Positions 6,237 to 7,829 of a stretch of DNA of 7,829 nucleotides are shown piece by piece. The notes under the pieces were generated by a model that was not told the DNA's origin, searched no databases, and saw nothing but the letters and a program-made list of their open reading frames with translations. The stretch lies in assembly GCA_030151765.1 (NCBI GenBank), contig JASLCW010000065.1, positions 1-7,829 of the forward strand. Direction: 5' to 3'. Source of the stretch: Marmoricola sp. (GTDB taxonomy: Bacteria; Actinomycetota; Actinomycetes; Propionibacteriales; Nocardioidaceae). How positions within the stretch are numbered: the stretch's first letter is position 1; each line of letters starts with the position of its first letter. Made by a program: the position numbers and the translations under genes.

Positions 6237-7556
6237 TCAGTCCGCGGTCAGGGACAGGTCGTCGAACTGCGCCCACGTGTCCCCGTGCACGGCCCAAAGA
6301 CCGCCGTACACGACGAGTTGGGTGTTGTCCCCGGAGTTCAGGTGCACGGTCTCCTGTGTGTAGCCCGGCACATTCCCGTACTTCTGCTCATTGACGACGG
6401 TGCCGTCGAGCTTCCGTACGCCGAAGTAGCCGTCGGTGTTGTTCGCCGAGGTCCGCACCCACCCGGTCAGGGTGTAGTTCGTGTTCGGCGCCACCGCGAC
6501 GGCCCGGTGGAGGTCATTCCACTTGTTGTCGTTGTTGCGCACCCATCCGTTGCCGTCTCCGGCGTGGGCATTGCCGAGACCGTGGTCGACCCCGCACTGG
6601 TCCGCGCAGACCCACGGTCCCTTGCCCGCTGCCTCGAAGTCACCATCGGTCACCTTGTCGCCCGGTGCGGCCAGGGCATCGCGGACGGTGTTGGCGTCAA
6701 CCTGGTACACGGTCGCGTCGAGCTGGGCCGTGTTCGTGCCGGCCGCGGCGGGCACGCCTCCCTGCGCGTTGATCACATAGTTCAGGGCGCCGGTCAGGCC
6801 ACAGCTGTGCGCTCCCGGCGCTCGGAAGGAGTTGTCCACCTTCTTGACGCCCTCGAAGCGCAGGCCGCCGATCGGTTCACCGTCCACCTTCGTCGTTCCC
6901 CTGCTGCCGGTGATGGGCAGGTTGGGCGCCGGCGGATTCGTCGTACCGGTCGTCAGCCGCAAGGGAATCGGGTCGCTGTCGCTGCCGACATGGCAGGTGG
7001 TACCGAGCATGGTGAGGAAGTCGGTGAAGGGGTTGCTGATCTTCGCTTTCAGATCCAGCTCGAAGGCATTGCCCTTGCGCTGCAGCATGTTGGCGATGTT
7101 CACCTTGGGCAGGCCGATCAGCTCCGGCGTGGCATAGGCGGCGAGCGGACCGACGCCCCCACCGGGGATACCGGTGATGCCACCTGGCACCTCGATCGGC
7201 GCCGCGGTCATGATGTCGTGCCCGTTGGTGGGCGCCACCGCAGTGGCCGCGTAGGTGACCGGGTCGAACTTCAAACCGAACTCGAGGGTGATCGGCGCAT
7301 CGGTCTGGAGATCCCAGTTGCCCATCTGGATCTTGGTCTGGGCGGTCTTGATCACGATGCACGCCGATACGTCCGGATTGCCCACGGGACAATTCGCATA
7401 CTTCTGCAGGTTGTCGGGCAGTTGGACCGCGTTCGCCGGAGCGGACGCCGTGGCCAGGGCAGTGCCGGTAACCAGGACGACCGTCGCGATGGCGGCGACC
7501 GAGCGGCCCCGCGGAGTCGTCCTTCCCGAGGACCGGGACAACAGGTTGATACTCAT
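6237..7556 (-). CDS. Secreted protein: uncharacterised actinobacterial domain plus C-terminal carbohydrate-binding-like module
   Basis: ATG 7556 has AGGAGT 8 nt upstream; the product is 439 aa. Residues 1-43 are a signal peptide ending ASAPANA. Residues 44-about 292 resemble a family of secreted actinobacterial proteins of unknown function that I know by motif: CPVGNPDVSACIV, VPGGITGI, ISNPF with TCHVGS, IPLRLTTGTTNPPAPN, DNSFRAPGAHSCG and GVPAAAGTNTAQLD. Four Cys (56, 66, 188, 252) probably pair. Residues 303-439 are a galactose-binding-fold, CBM4/9-like module: GDFEAAG, CADQCGVDHGLGNAH, NTNYTLTGWVRTS and FDDLSLTAD. It matches the tail of the broken esterase at 1752-2653, with about 12 extra residues (YGGLWAVHGDTW region) before the final strand. 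The module could bind glycans or the wall; binding residues cannot be assigned from sequence. The gene is intact. Confidence 0.85.
   Translation of the reverse strand: MSINLLSRSSGRTTPRGRSVAAIATVVLVTGTALATASAPANAVQLPDNLQKYANCPVGNPDVSACIVIKTAQTKIQMGNWDLQTDAPITLEFGLKFDPVTYAATAVAPTNGHDIMTAAPIEVPGGITGIPGGGVGPLAAYATPELIGLPKVNIANMLQRKGNAFELDLKAKISNPFTDFLTMLGTTCHVGSDSDPIPLRLTTGTTNPPAPNLPITGSRGTTKVDGEPIGGLRFEGVKKVDNSFRAPGAHSCGLTGALNYVINAQGGVPAAAGTNTAQLDATVYQVDANTVRDALAAPGDKVTDGDFEAAGKGPWVCADQCGVDHGLGNAHAGDGNGWVRNNDNKWNDLHRAVAVAPNTNYTLTGWVRTSANNTDGYFGVRKLDGTVVNEQKYGNVPGYTQETVHLNSGDNTQLVVYGGLWAVHGDTWAQFDDLSLTAD
6412..6494. repeat. 83-bp tract shared with 1882-1964 (copy 2)
   Basis: Lies in the C-terminal module of the 439-aa protein and matches the esterase pseudogene module at about 79 of 83 positions. 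The encoded block covers the conserved NTNYTLTGWVRTS and DGYFGVR segments. Confidence 0.85.
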
Positions 7557-7584
7557 CAGTATTCACTCCTATGGTTGGTGAAGC

Positions 7585-7666
7585 GGTGGGGCCGCCGCGG
7601 TACCAGCCGATGACGGCCCCACCTGTTGGATCAGGTGGCCCGTGCAGTTCCAGTGCACGGGCCACC
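7585..7666 (-). promoter_or_regulatory. Chain of three mutually exclusive hairpins (terminator or attenuator-like)
   Basis: In the 124-nt gap between the stop at 7681 and ATG 7556, four segments can pair with their neighbours. Read on the minus transcript, the first hairpin pairs 7654-7666 with 7634-7646 (13 bp, 7-nt loop). The second pairs CAGGTGG 7632-7638 with CCACCTG 7619-7625 (6-nt loop). The third pairs CGGCCCCACC 7614-7623 with GGTGGGGCCG 7585-7594. Hairpins one and two compete, as do two and three. The first is very probably the terminator of the upstream gene. The third ends 14 nt before the Shine-Dalgarno of the 439-aa gene, as an attenuator stem would. No leader peptide or ligand-binding core was recognised. 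Confidence 0.55.
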
Positions 7667-7680
7667 GTTCTGGTCTCCGA

Positions 7681-7829
7681 TCACGGGATGTAGACCGCGT
7701 CGATCACCGGGTTGAGAGCGAGCGAGGCATCGATCGCAGCCGTTGCGCCGACGGTGCAGGTGCTGCCTGCGGTCTTCTCGACTCCAACCGACTGCCCCAC
7801 CGTCGGGACGATCGTGCCGCCGCTGTAGC
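7681..7829 (-). CDS. C-terminal end of an unknown protein (5' part outside window)
   Basis: The last 48 codons run from the window edge to TGA at 7683-7681. The segment reads YSGGTIVPTVGQSVGVEK, then AGSTCTVGATAAIDASLALN, then PVIDAVYIP. It has one cysteine and the small, beta-prone composition of the neighbouring secreted proteins. A 13-bp hairpin follows 15 nt after the stop, supporting a true gene end. The family is not recognisable from this fragment; secretion is inferred from context only. Confidence 0.65.
   Translation of the reverse strand, partial: YSGGTIVPTVGQSVGVEKTAGSTCTVGATAAIDASLALNPVIDAVYIP

Overview
The window is high-GC DNA with strong Shine-Dalgarno sites, GTG starts and actinobacterial protein families. 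A genome of the Nocardioides/Propionibacteriales type fits best, but this rests on codon usage and family resemblance only.

Left part, plus strand (1-1692): the 3' end of a crotonyl-CoA carboxylase/reductase gene (ethylmalonyl-CoA pathway) is followed by a 446-aa Scy/FilP-like coiled-coil protein with a DivIVA-like N-terminal segment. Between them lies a possible 24-codon ORF that overlaps the coiled-coil start as ATGA. This part looks like core chromosome: C4 metabolism beside a polar-growth or cytoskeletal protein. It ends in a 46-bp near-perfect palindrome, probably a bidirectional terminator.

Right part, minus strand (1752-7829): five secreted-protein genes are read towards the left part. 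In transcription order from the right edge they are: the last 48 codons of an unknown protein (7681-7829); a 439-aa secreted protein joining an uncharacterised actinobacterial domain to a C-terminal carbohydrate-binding-like module (6237-7556); a 257-aa secreted six-cysteine orphan (5362-6135); an 826-aa secreted adhesin-like protein with an RCC1-like propeller, three putative-Ig repeats and a lysine-rich C-terminus without acidic residues (2730-5228); and a broken esterase gene carrying the same C-terminal module (1752-2653). All are separated by 85-125 nt gaps, several holding hairpins, so they may be separate transcription units with related functions.

The genes share an outside-the-cell theme. 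Two of the five carry the same C-terminal module, ending in identical residues and sharing a nearly identical 83-bp DNA tract, which suggests a reusable surface- or glycan-binding tail moved between cargo proteins. The esterase copy is probably dead: its signal peptide is out of frame with the catalytic domain, and the fold stops right after the nucleophile motif. Two near-identical palindromes flank that copy. Upstream of the intact copy is a chain of three mutually exclusive hairpins that resembles an attenuator. No RNA gene, CRISPR array or transposase was seen.
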